Shown piece after piece: positions 25,552-33,886 of a stretch of 64,000 bases of DNA. Position 1 is the first letter of the stretch. The number at the start of each line of letters is the position of its first letter. Where the stretch lies: the NCBI GenBank assembly GCA_017305195.1, contig JAFKMU010000062.1:1-64000 (forward strand), in the 5' to 3' direction. Made by a program: the position numbers and the translations under genes. The stretch comes from Verrucomicrobiota bacterium. Lineage in GTDB: Bacteria > Verrucomicrobiota > Verrucomicrobiia > Chthoniobacterales > Terrimicrobiaceae. The notes under the pieces were generated by a model that did not search any database, was not told where the DNA came from, and saw nothing but the letters and a program-made list of their open reading frames with translations.

Positions 25552-26010
25552 ATGAAGTCACTCGCTCTGCGATACATCGGGGCTCTCGCCTTGGCTGTTT
25601 GGGGATTGTCTGGGGCGGCCCAGGCTGGAGAGCCGTCCCTGCTCGGTACCTGGACATGTGATTACATCGTCGGGACCCCGCAGGGAAATCACCCTGCGCG
25701 GCTCGTGCTCGTCATTGACCGGCAGGACGGGGCAAACTTCTCCGGGACCAAGACCTGGACCCGTCTCGATGGATCGAAGGGCGAGAGCAAGGGTGCGCCT
25801 GTTTCCGAGGCCTCCGAGAAGGTGCTCGGCGTGATTGACTACGACAAAACCGGCATTCATATCGTCGAGGCATCCGAGACCGGCCGCTATGTTGGCAAGC
25901 TGGTCAAGGCAAACACCCTCCAGCTTGTCTTTACCGACGTCGGCCCGGAGGCGCGAGCGGCCCGGCTGACTCTCTCCCGCGAGCCGAAAAACGCTTCGTC
26001 CGACCGGTAG
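25552..26010 (+). CDS. secreted small protein of unknown function
   Basis: A 152-residue protein with a signal peptide (MKSLALRYIGALALAVWGLS, cleavage near AAQAGE). The mature part has strand-like stretches: GTWTCDYIVGTPQG, ARLVLVIDRQDG, VLGVIDYDKTGIHIVE, LQLVFTDVG. It looks like a small lipocalin- or calycin-like beta-barrel, in which an opening G-x-W is common, but this is only resemblance. A purine-rich AAGGAGA lies 14 bases before the ATG. Confidence 0.7.
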   Translation: MKSLALRYIGALALAVWGLSGAAQAGEPSLLGTWTCDYIVGTPQGNHPARLVLVIDRQDGANFSGTKTWTRLDGSKGESKGAPVSEASEKVLGVIDYDKTGIHIVEASETGRYVGKLVKANTLQLVFTDVGPEARAARLTLSREPKNASSDR

Positions 26011-26105
26011 CGCAACCCGCTCCTCCCCCGTTGCTCCGAGTTTTTACCGCTTCGCAGAGAAATCGAGAGGGTTGCCCGCACCGGACATTTGCGTACCGTA
26101 GCGCC

Positions 26106-29100
26106 ATGTGGAGGCGCACAGCGGTTATCCTTTGCTCGCTGGGCACGGCGTTTGCCCTCGATCCCTCCGGTCAGCGGCTCGCTGACCGTTACTGGGCCAT
26201 CCTGGTCGCGAACCCGTCCCAGACAGCGTCGCTGGAACGCCTCTGGTCTCTCTATGACAAACAGGGGGAGTCTGCGCAGTTGGTCGAGCAGGCTCGCCTG
26301 CATGCGAAGGAATCGCCGCTCCTCTGCGCCCAGATCCTTGCCCTCGGCGGCCAGCGCGACGAGGCGATCACTTTGATTGAGCCGCTGGCAGCCGCGTCGG
26401 CTCCCGCCGCCTTGCTTCTCGCGGGCTGGACTGCGGACAAGGGCTCTCCTGCCGAGGCGGCGGGGCTTTTGGAGAAATCCGCCGCTTCCTTGCGCGACTC
26501 ATCGCTCTGGATCGGGGCTGGCGAAATCTGGGCGAAGCAGGGGGATTCCGCCCGAGCCTCGGCGGCCTGGAAACAAGCCCTTGATCTCGCCCCCGGCGAT
26601 CTCGCCCTGCTGGAAAAGCTCGCCAAGTCCGCTGCTGCCGCCGGGGACTGGAACTCCTCAGCCGCGTACTGGCGGGAAATCGCGGCCGTTGCCGCCCCGT
26701 CGCAGCGCATCGACGCCTGGGAGGCCGCCTCTCGTGCGGCGGAGAAGGCGGGCGACCTGATCGCGGCCACCGGGGATCAGGAAAAAGCCCTGGGCCTTCT
26801 GGGAGAGGGACACTGGAAAACCCCGCAAATCCAGGGCCGTCTCTACGCTCTCGCCGAACGCTCCGGCCGGATGCCCCAGCTCGAGGCCTCTCTGTTAATG
26901 GCTGCCGCCGCCGACCCGTCCGCTGCCGACCCCGCCCTCCGGGCTGCCGCTTTCTACCAGTATCGGGGAGATGTCGCCAAGAGGCTGAAGTGGATGACCC
27001 AGGCGGCGGACGCGCGCCCGCAGGATCTGGCGCTTCAACGTGACACGGCAAAGCTCGCTCTCTCCGCCGGAGATCTCGACGCGGCCGAGGCCTTTTGCCG
27101 CCGTGCCGCCGCAGGGAAGACGCCGGATGTCGATACGCTCTTTCTTCAGGCTGAGGTCGACGCTCTTCGCGGGCGGCCCTCCGATGCGGCCAGGGCCGTG
27201 GAGCAGCTCGTCGCTGCGCAAAAAGGGGATGACGCGATCCGCGAACGGGCGTTGGATTTCTATCGGAGACTCCGGCTCAACGACGCCCTGGAGCGCGAGC
27301 TTCAGCGGGCCTGCCAGGCTTCTCCCCGAGCGGTTGACCCCGTGCTTGAGCTGGCGCGCTTCGAAGTGGAGCGAGGCGACTACAGTGCCGCGGACAAGGT
27401 GCTCCAGGCCTTCCCGCGAAACAAGCTTCCCCAGGAGGAGCGCGGGGCGGCGGCGGCCCGGTTTGCCGTCTTTTATCAGGATGCCGGTCTCGCCGATCAA
27501 GCCATGCCATGGGCCCGGGAGGCCTACGACGCTTCTCCCTCGGCGGGAAATGCCATTGTCCTGTCGAGGTTGCTCGTCAGGAACGGACGAAACGCCGAGG
27601 CGGGGGATCTTCTCATGCGGGCGGCGCTGCTGCCGGGCGCCGTGAGCGAGGAGACGGATCGGGCCTTGATCTCCGCTTTACAGGCCGCCTCCCTGGGGGC
27701 TGGCGCCATGGAACCCGGCGGACCGAGGCGTATCCGTTCCGTGATCGACACCCTTTCTCAGCGCGCCCGGGATGGCGGCAGTGAAATCGACTGGCTGCGA
27801 CTGGCTCGCTGGCAGCGTTTTGTTCGTGCTTCGGATAGCAATCAGCAGACGCTCGCGACCGCGCTGGTGCTCTATCCGTCCTCCCGTCCGCTTCGCAGCG
27901 CCCTGGTGGATGTCCTGATCTCGGACGGCCGGTATGACATGGCGATCGCGCAACTGACCAGGCTGGTCAAGACGGCGGAACCCGCCGAATCCGCCTCCCT
28001 CCAGCGGCGCATCGGCTATCTGGAAATCGAGCGGGGCCAGCCCGAGCAGGCGCTGGCCATCTTTGAGGCCCTGCAGCGGGAAAATCCCAAGGACTGGCAG
28101 CCGGCCTCCGACGTCGCCTTCGCCCAGCAGGCCGCCGGAAACTGGTTCGCCGCGCTGGAAAGCTGGCTCACGGCGTATCGACTGGCCCCTGTGGACGCAA
28201 AGAGATCGCTGGTTCAGTCCATCCTGGGCGCGACCGCCCGCCTCCAGCAGTACGCCCGGGCGCTGGACTTTCTTTCCGCAGCCTGCGATGCCGAGCGCAA
28301 TGCGGACTCCCGCGCGGAGTTGTCGAGGGTGGCGGCGGCCTATTCCAGCGACCACCAGTTGACCGATGCATGGCTGGAAATCCTCCAGGACAAGATCGCC
28401 CGGTCCGACGATGTTTTCTGGAAGCAGGCGCGCTCCGATGCGCTGCGAGCAGCCGGGCGGATCGAGGAGGCTCGGGATCTGGGTGGAGCCATGACAGTCT
28501 CCCAGGCCCGGGATGAAGACTCTCTGCGGGTCCTGATGAATGAGGCCGTGCAGTCCGGTAACTGGAGCGAGGCAGCGCGGCAGGCGGGCCTGCTGATTTC
28601 CCTCCAGAAGGAGCCCGACTACACGACCTGGCAGCAGCGGGCGGAGTATCTGGAAAAGGCCGGGTTCTGGTCGCAAGCCCGGGATGCCTGGACCGCCATC
28701 GCCCGGCGTTTCGCTCGCGAGCCTGCCGCGCTCACGGCGGTGGCGGAGTTTCAGGAACGCGACGGGCGGATCGACGATGCGGAGCGCAGTTATCGCGCAG
28801 CGGGCGAGCTGTCGGGGAATTCTCCCGCCATCCTGTTCAAGCTCGCAAGGCTGGCGCGCGAGCGCGGAGATCGTCTTCAGGCTGCGACCGATATCGAGAA
28901 GCTGCTCTCCGTCGCTCCGCCTGCCTCAGCGGCGGCCATGCTGCTGCCGATCCCCCCCGGTTACGACTCCGGCGAGGACATTTCCCTGTCGTCCTCCGCT
29001 CCTGTCGCTCTCGGCATTCCCCGCGAGACCTGGGCGAGACCGTCGGAGTCCGATGCCCGAGGCGTGCGCCTCCTCGCGATCCGCGATCTCGGCCGGATGC

Positions 29101-32100
29101 TGGCGGACAGCCCCCGGCGCGCGGAGTGGATAGCTCGATTGACTGATCCCTCCGAGCGCGTCTGGGCGATGTATTACTCCGGCGACAAGACGGGAGCCGT
29201 GCGCGAGGCGGCGGCCGCGGCTGCGCGCCACGATGCGGGGTCTCCCCGGGCGGATTACCTCATGGTGCTGGCCCTGGATGCCGGGGCTTGGAAAGAGCTT
29301 TCCGCATACCTGCAACAGCCGGGCGACAACATCAATGCCCGATGGAAAGCCCTTCAGTCCGCTCTCGCTTTCCTGATGGAGCGCGGCTGGCAGCCGCCGA
29401 ATCGCGATCTGCCGGCCCTCTTGCGGCAGGCGCCCCCGGCGGCCCGATGGGAGATCTGCCGGATGCTCGCCACCCAGGGCCAGAATCGTCTTGCCTGCTG
29501 GCTCGCCGAGGAAATCCCCGCCCGCTTCCCGGCCGCCCAGGCCGCCCAGGCCTGGATCGATATCGGGACGTGGCGGCTCAATCTCCGGCAGCCCGATGCC
29601 GCGCGGGAGGCCTTTGACAAGGCGCTGGCCCTTTCCCCCATAGGTATCTCCTATTCCCGCCCGTTCTTTGCCGCCCTGCGCGCCCGCTGGATGCTGACGC
29701 CGCCGGACGAGCGGCCTGCGTTCGGAGAAAAGGTCATCCAGCTTTCCTCCGCCGCCCGCCAGCCGGGGGGGCGTGAAACGACGGAAGCCTTCGTGGCGGC
29801 CCTGTCGGGGGACAATGAAAAGGCGCGTCGTCTCCTCGGTGAAGCCTTTCGTATTACCCGGGGTGCGCAGGATTCCGCGTGGGCCGACATGGTGCAGCTC
29901 GGCGGCGGGCAGTTGGAGCGATGGGGCATGAATCGTTTTGCCCGCGATCTTTATCGGACCAGCCTTGAGGAGGACCGGGCTCTGGGCGTCCTGCGCGGCG
30001 AGGATTTCTCCCATGGTGCGATGTCCCTGCTGGTGCTGAACCGGCTCATCAATGACGACCATGTTTCCCCGGGGTATCTGGCGGGAGAGTGGGCCGCTGG
30101 CGGCGCGCGGACGGAGGATGTCCTGCAGGCCGTCCGGCAGCTTCTCGCCGCCTCGCAGGGAGGCCGGGCGGCGTTCCTCATCGATTTCCTCGCGTCCCAG
30201 CCTGCTCTCGACGACACGGCGGTTATTACGCTCTTCACCTTCACCGGGGAACGCCGCGCGCGGGAAGCGCTCCGCCGCCTTGTTCTCGCCATTCTCGACT
30301 CGGGGGCTTCCATCCCGGTGAGGATCGCGGCCACTCATGCCGCCCTGCGTCTCGCCATCGGCAGCCAGCAGGAGGGGCAGTCCGCGGAGGAACTCAGCCT
30401 GATGCAGCGGGTGACTGGTCCGGGGTCGATGTCGCCAGCCTTCAATCTTCAATATGCCCAGGCGCTCGCCCGTGTCGGCCGGCATCGCGAGGCATTGACT
30501 GTTCTCGAGTCCGCCATGACCACCGCGCCCGATCCCACCCCGTTCATCATGAACATTGCCGAGCTGCTGTCGCAGTTTGGCCGGGAGCGGGAGGCCGCCG
30601 TGATCCTGGAGAAACTGGCCTCCACCGCCGGCCCGAACCGCACGGTTGCGGCCCAGCGCCTCGCCGCGCTGGCCGAGATGATCGGTGATCAACGGCGGAA
30701 GGAACTGGCGGAACGCGTCCTCCGGGATGATGGGCTCGATGCCGCCGCCCAGCGCCTGCCCGAGTCTCCCGAGGAGTGGCGGGGGCGGCTCCGCGATTTG
30801 CGGACGCGGTACAAACAGCCTCGCGAGCAGTTCAATGCTGTCTCCAACTACATTCTCTCCCAGCCCCTCCTGCCCGTCGCGGTGAGGGGAGAGGAGATGG
30901 CGCGGCTTCAGAGCCTCGCCGCCCAATATCCCGCCCTGCTTCCGGGGTTCTACCTCTTTCGAAAGAATCTCGCCTCGCGGGACAAGAAACAGGCGGATTT
31001 CCGGGAGGAACTCTCCGCCGAGTGGAGGAAGGGAGCCGGACAGTATTTCGCCGGGGAGATGCTCATCCACCTCGCCTTCGAGGAGGGGCGCTATGATCAA
31101 ATGGCCGCGCTTTTCGATGACTACCTGACGGATCGGAACTTTCAGCTCACGGCATGGAGGCTCCTCGCCCAGCGTCTGATGGATGAAAAACAATACGCCC
31201 TCGCGGAACGCGTGCTGACCGCCCTCATGCAGCGGGCGGATGGCGACGCAGCGACCGATCTCACTCTCGCCGAGGCACGGTGGAACCAGGGCAAGCCGGT
31301 GACCGATATCCTCGCCCGCATCGATGCTATTGGCGCCGTGGACCCCGCCCGCCGGCTGGACCTCGCGCGCTTTTATGCCCGGACCGATCAGCCCGATCTC
31401 GCTGCCGCCCAGTTGCGCAAGATGGATGGCTGCTTCCCAGCCGAGGCAGGCACGGGCGCAGTCTGGGCCCAGGTGGCCGCGAACTGGCTGGCCCGGGGCC
31501 GCATCTCGGATACGGGTGATGTTTTGACGGTGATGGCGGACCGCTGGCCGCAGCATGTGCCGGGGCGTTTGCTGGCAGACTACCGCATGGCGCTCGGTTC
31601 CGGGGACCGGGCGGATGAGATTCTCCCGGCGCTGCCCTTTCAGGCCCGGCTCGATTACCAGGCGGCGGTCTTTTCCGATCTCGTGAACCAGGGCGATGTG
31701 GAGGCGGCCCTGGCCTGGGTCTCCGCCCATCCCGAGTCGCTGCGCCAGCCGGATGTGCGCTCCGGTTTGCAACGCCTTGAGTCGTTGGATTGGCCCCGAA
31801 TGGCAAAGGTCTGGAGTGTCGTGGCCCCGGGCGGCACCCTCTGGGAGGTGCAGACTGCTGGCGCGGATTTCTACGCCCGCTATGCTGCCGAGCTTGAAAG
31901 GCAGGGGAAATCTCCGATTCCTGCCTGGGCGGAAGCGCACCGTTTGCATCCCGGCGAGTTCAATTATTCCCGAGCCTACGCCGATGCGCTGGTCAAAAGC
32001 GGCAAGCCTGCCCAGGCCATCAAGGTCCTGGAGGCCACGGTGAACGCCTACTCCTCCCCGGAGGATCGCCGGGCCGCACGGGCGATGATCGATTCCCTGA

Positions 32101-32132
32101 AGGCTTCACCTCGCTTGCCTGATCGGGCTTGA
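26106..32132 (+). CDS. very large secreted TPR-repeat protein
   Basis: About 2008 residues from ATG 26106, which starts a signal peptide (MWRRTAVILCSLGTAFALDP). An upstream in-frame start at 26031 would add 25 residues before it. Nearly the whole mature chain is built of TPR-like helix pairs rich in Ala, Leu and Asp (for instance WKQALDLAPGDLALLEKLAK, LEIERGQPEQALAIFEALQR, AREAFDKALALSPIGI). No enzyme domain, membrane anchor or low-complexity tail is seen. It should be a periplasmic or outer-membrane-attached scaffold. A small secreted protein gene follows after 17 bases. Confidence 0.85.
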   Translation: MWRRTAVILCSLGTAFALDPSGQRLADRYWAILVANPSQTASLERLWSLYDKQGESAQLVEQARLHAKESPLLCAQILALGGQRDEAITLIEPLAAASAPAALLLAGWTADKGSPAEAAGLLEKSAASLRDSSLWIGAGEIWAKQGDSARASAAWKQALDLAPGDLALLEKLAKSAAAAGDWNSSAAYWREIAAVAAPSQRIDAWEAASRAAEKAGDLIAATGDQEKALGLLGEGHWKTPQIQGRLYALAERSGRMPQLEASLLMAAAADPSAADPALRAAAFYQYRGDVAKRLKWMTQAADARPQDLALQRDTAKLALSAGDLDAAEAFCRRAAAGKTPDVDTLFLQAEVDALRGRPSDAARAVEQLVAAQKGDDAIRERALDFYRRLRLNDALERELQRACQASPRAVDPVLELARFEVERGDYSAADKVLQAFPRNKLPQEERGAAAARFAVFYQDAGLADQAMPWAREAYDASPSAGNAIVLSRLLVRNGRNAEAGDLLMRAALLPGAVSEETDRALISALQAASLGAGAMEPGGPRRIRSVIDTLSQRARDGGSEIDWLRLARWQRFVRASDSNQQTLATALVLYPSSRPLRSALVDVLISDGRYDMAIAQLTRLVKTAEPAESASLQRRIGYLEIERGQPEQALAIFEALQRENPKDWQPASDVAFAQQAAGNWFAALESWLTAYRLAPVDAKRSLVQSILGATARLQQYARALDFLSAACDAERNADSRAELSRVAAAYSSDHQLTDAWLEILQDKIARSDDVFWKQARSDALRAAGRIEEARDLGGAMTVSQARDEDSLRVLMNEAVQSGNWSEAARQAGLLISLQKEPDYTTWQQRAEYLEKAGFWSQARDAWTAIARRFAREPAALTAVAEFQERDGRIDDAERSYRAAGELSGNSPAILFKLARLARERGDRLQAATDIEKLLSVAPPASAAAMLLPIPPGYDSGEDISLSSSAPVALGIPRETWARPSESDARGVRLLAIRDLGRMLADSPRRAEWIARLTDPSERVWAMYYSGDKTGAVREAAAAAARHDAGSPRADYLMVLALDAGAWKELSAYLQQPGDNINARWKALQSALAFLMERGWQPPNRDLPALLRQAPPAARWEICRMLATQGQNRLACWLAEEIPARFPAAQAAQAWIDIGTWRLNLRQPDAAREAFDKALALSPIGISYSRPFFAALRARWMLTPPDERPAFGEKVIQLSSAARQPGGRETTEAFVAALSGDNEKARRLLGEAFRITRGAQDSAWADMVQLGGGQLERWGMNRFARDLYRTSLEEDRALGVLRGEDFSHGAMSLLVLNRLINDDHVSPGYLAGEWAAGGARTEDVLQAVRQLLAASQGGRAAFLIDFLASQPALDDTAVITLFTFTGERRAREALRRLVLAILDSGASIPVRIAATHAALRLAIGSQQEGQSAEELSLMQRVTGPGSMSPAFNLQYAQALARVGRHREALTVLESAMTTAPDPTPFIMNIAELLSQFGREREAAVILEKLASTAGPNRTVAAQRLAALAEMIGDQRRKELAERVLRDDGLDAAAQRLPESPEEWRGRLRDLRTRYKQPREQFNAVSNYILSQPLLPVAVRGEEMARLQSLAAQYPALLPGFYLFRKNLASRDKKQADFREELSAEWRKGAGQYFAGEMLIHLAFEEGRYDQMAALFDDYLTDRNFQLTAWRLLAQRLMDEKQYALAERVLTALMQRADGDAATDLTLAEARWNQGKPVTDILARIDAIGAVDPARRLDLARFYARTDQPDLAAAQLRKMDGCFPAEAGTGAVWAQVAANWLARGRISDTGDVLTVMADRWPQHVPGRLLADYRMALGSGDRADEILPALPFQARLDYQAAVFSDLVNQGDVEAALAWVSAHPESLRQPDVRSGLQRLESLDWPRMAKVWSVVAPGGTLWEVQTAGADFYARYAAELERQGKSPIPAWAEAHRLHPGEFNYSRAYADALVKSGKPAQAIKVLEATVNAYSSPEDRRAARAMIDSLKASPRLPDRA

Positions 32133-32149
32133 TTGTGTAGCCTCCCCGG

Positions 32150-32689
32150 ATGCGCCTGCCCTCCCTCCTGCTCGCCTTCTCGCTTTGTGCGGGTGCATTG
32201 TTTGCGCAGGAGCAGGAACGCACCCTTGCCCAGCGCCTGGATTTTGTTCCGATCAAGCCTGGTGAGGGGTGGTCCAACCCACTGAGCGACAAGAAGTTCA
32301 ATAACGCCAGCGTGATTTCCACCAAAACCTCACTCAAGACCGGAACCTACTCGGGTGAGAAGGACTTCGCGGCCGGAACCTATTCGAATACCCGGTCATT
32401 TTTTGGAATCAAAAACCCTTGGTTCGGGCGGAAGGTTTTCAAGTCGGATCAAGCGAATCTGACGACAAAGTACGCGCTCGATGCCACGGAAAAGCAGTTT
32501 GGCACGGATAAAGCCCGGGTAAAATCCTTCGCGGAAACCGACCGCGAACCTTTGGACGCGCTGCAGGCTCCGGCCGAGACAAGGCCCTTCCTCGTACAGG
32601 GAAAATCCCAGAAGGCGCTCGATCAGCAATCCAACCATAAAGAGCTTACCATTGACGACGTCCGCAAAATCCTGAACAAGAACCGCTGA
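32150..32689 (+). CDS. secreted protein of unknown function downstream of the TPR protein
   Basis: A 179-residue protein with a signal peptide (LLLAFSLCAGALFAQEQ). The mature part is basic and Lys/Thr/Ser-rich, with repeated short motifs K-T-G-T-Y-S-G and A-G-T-Y-S-N around 60-85. No known domain is recognised. It begins 17 bases after the giant TPR gene, so it may be its partner. tyrS follows after 21 bases. Confidence 0.68.
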   Translation: MRLPSLLLAFSLCAGALFAQEQERTLAQRLDFVPIKPGEGWSNPLSDKKFNNASVISTKTSLKTGTYSGEKDFAAGTYSNTRSFFGIKNPWFGRKVFKSDQANLTTKYALDATEKQFGTDKARVKSFAETDREPLDALQAPAETRPFLVQGKSQKALDQQSNHKELTIDDVRKILNKNR

Positions 32690-32710
32690 CGGTTTTTTAG
32701 GATTTTAGCG

Positions 32711-33883
32711 ATGCAGACCACCTCCGACGCCTTCGATATACTTTGCCGCGGCTGTGAAAAAGTTCTCAGCCCCGATGACCTCCGTGCCAAGCTTGGCGAA
32801 AATCGCCCCCTGCGCGTAAAACTCGGCGTCGATCCGACCGCGCCCGACATTCACCTCGGCCATAGCATCTCGCTCTCCAAGCTGCGCGAATTTCAGGATC
32901 TCGGCCACGAGGCCATCCTCATCATCGGCGACTTCACCGCGATGATCGGCGACCCGAGTGGTCGCTCTGTCACCCGTCCCCAGCTCACGCACGAGCAGGT
33001 GCTCTCCAACGCAAAGAGCTATCAGGAGCAGGCGTTCAAGATTCTCAGCCGCGAGCGGTCGAAGATCGTCTTCAACGGCGAGTGGTTCGAGGCCATGAGC
33101 TTCGACGAGGTGATCAAGCTCAACAGCCGCGTCACGCTCCAGCAGATGCTTGTCCGCGAGGACTTCCGCGACCGCCTGGATCGGGGCCAGCCCATCCGCG
33201 CCCATGAGATTCAGTACCCGATCATGCAGGGGTGGGATTCCGTGAAGATACGCGCCGATGTGGAGCTCGGCGGCACCGACCAGCTTTTCAACATCATGGT
33301 CGGCCGCGACCTCCAGCGGGAAGAGGGAATGCCCCAGCAGGTGGCCATGGTCATGCCCATCCTCGAGGGTCTCGACGGTAGGCAGAAGATGAGCAAGAGC
33401 CTCGGCAATTACGTGGCGCTCAACGAAAGCGCCCACGACATGTTTGGCAAGATCATGAGCATCAGCGACGAACTCATGGTGCGCTATTACCAGATCCTGC
33501 TGAAGGAGACGCTCCCTGCCGACGCGCATCCCATGGAGGCCAAGAAGGCGCTCGCCCAGCGCATCGCCGCCCGCTTCCACACCGCCGAGGAGGCCCAGGC
33601 CGCCCGCACCGATTTCGAGACCCGCTTCAGCAAGAAGGACCTCGACCACGCCGATCTCCCGGCCTACACGCCGGGCGAGGCGCGTGATTTCCTCAGCCTC
33701 GTCGTCGAGGCCTATGCGAAGTGCTTCGGTATTGCCAAGTCCCGCAGCGACGCCCGCCGCCTCGTGGAAGGTGGCAGCGTGCAGTGGAAGGGCGAGAAGA
33801 TCGGCGACGTCAAGGCCGTGCTGGCCGAGGGCGAGGCTGGAGTCCTGCGCCTCGACAAGACCCGCGCCGTCCGCATCGGCTAG
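32711..33883 (+). CDS. tyrS: tyrosyl-tRNA synthetase
   Basis: A 390-residue class I aminoacyl-tRNA synthetase that charges tRNA-Tyr. PTAPDIHLGHS (about 42-52) carries the HIGH motif as HLGH, and KMSKS lies at 226-230. An S4 RNA-binding domain closes the chain (ARRLVEGGSVQWKGEKIGD). The overall length and the PTAPDIHLGHS form match the TyrZ-like branch. It converges with the polB gene, with only three bases between the stops. Confidence 0.96.
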   Translation: MQTTSDAFDILCRGCEKVLSPDDLRAKLGENRPLRVKLGVDPTAPDIHLGHSISLSKLREFQDLGHEAILIIGDFTAMIGDPSGRSVTRPQLTHEQVLSNAKSYQEQAFKILSRERSKIVFNGEWFEAMSFDEVIKLNSRVTLQQMLVREDFRDRLDRGQPIRAHEIQYPIMQGWDSVKIRADVELGGTDQLFNIMVGRDLQREEGMPQQVAMVMPILEGLDGRQKMSKSLGNYVALNESAHDMFGKIMSISDELMVRYYQILLKETLPADAHPMEAKKALAQRIAARFHTAEEAQAARTDFETRFSKKDLDHADLPAYTPGEARDFLSLVVEAYAKCFGIAKSRSDARRLVEGGSVQWKGEKIGDVKAVLAEGEAGVLRLDKTRAVRIG

Positions 33884-33886
33884 TCG

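Noticed and set aside
28926..31949. A 1007-codon open frame antisense to the TPR gene
   Set aside because: The sense frame has a signal peptide and continuous TPR repeats. The antisense translation is Gly/Arg/Pro-rich with no domain.
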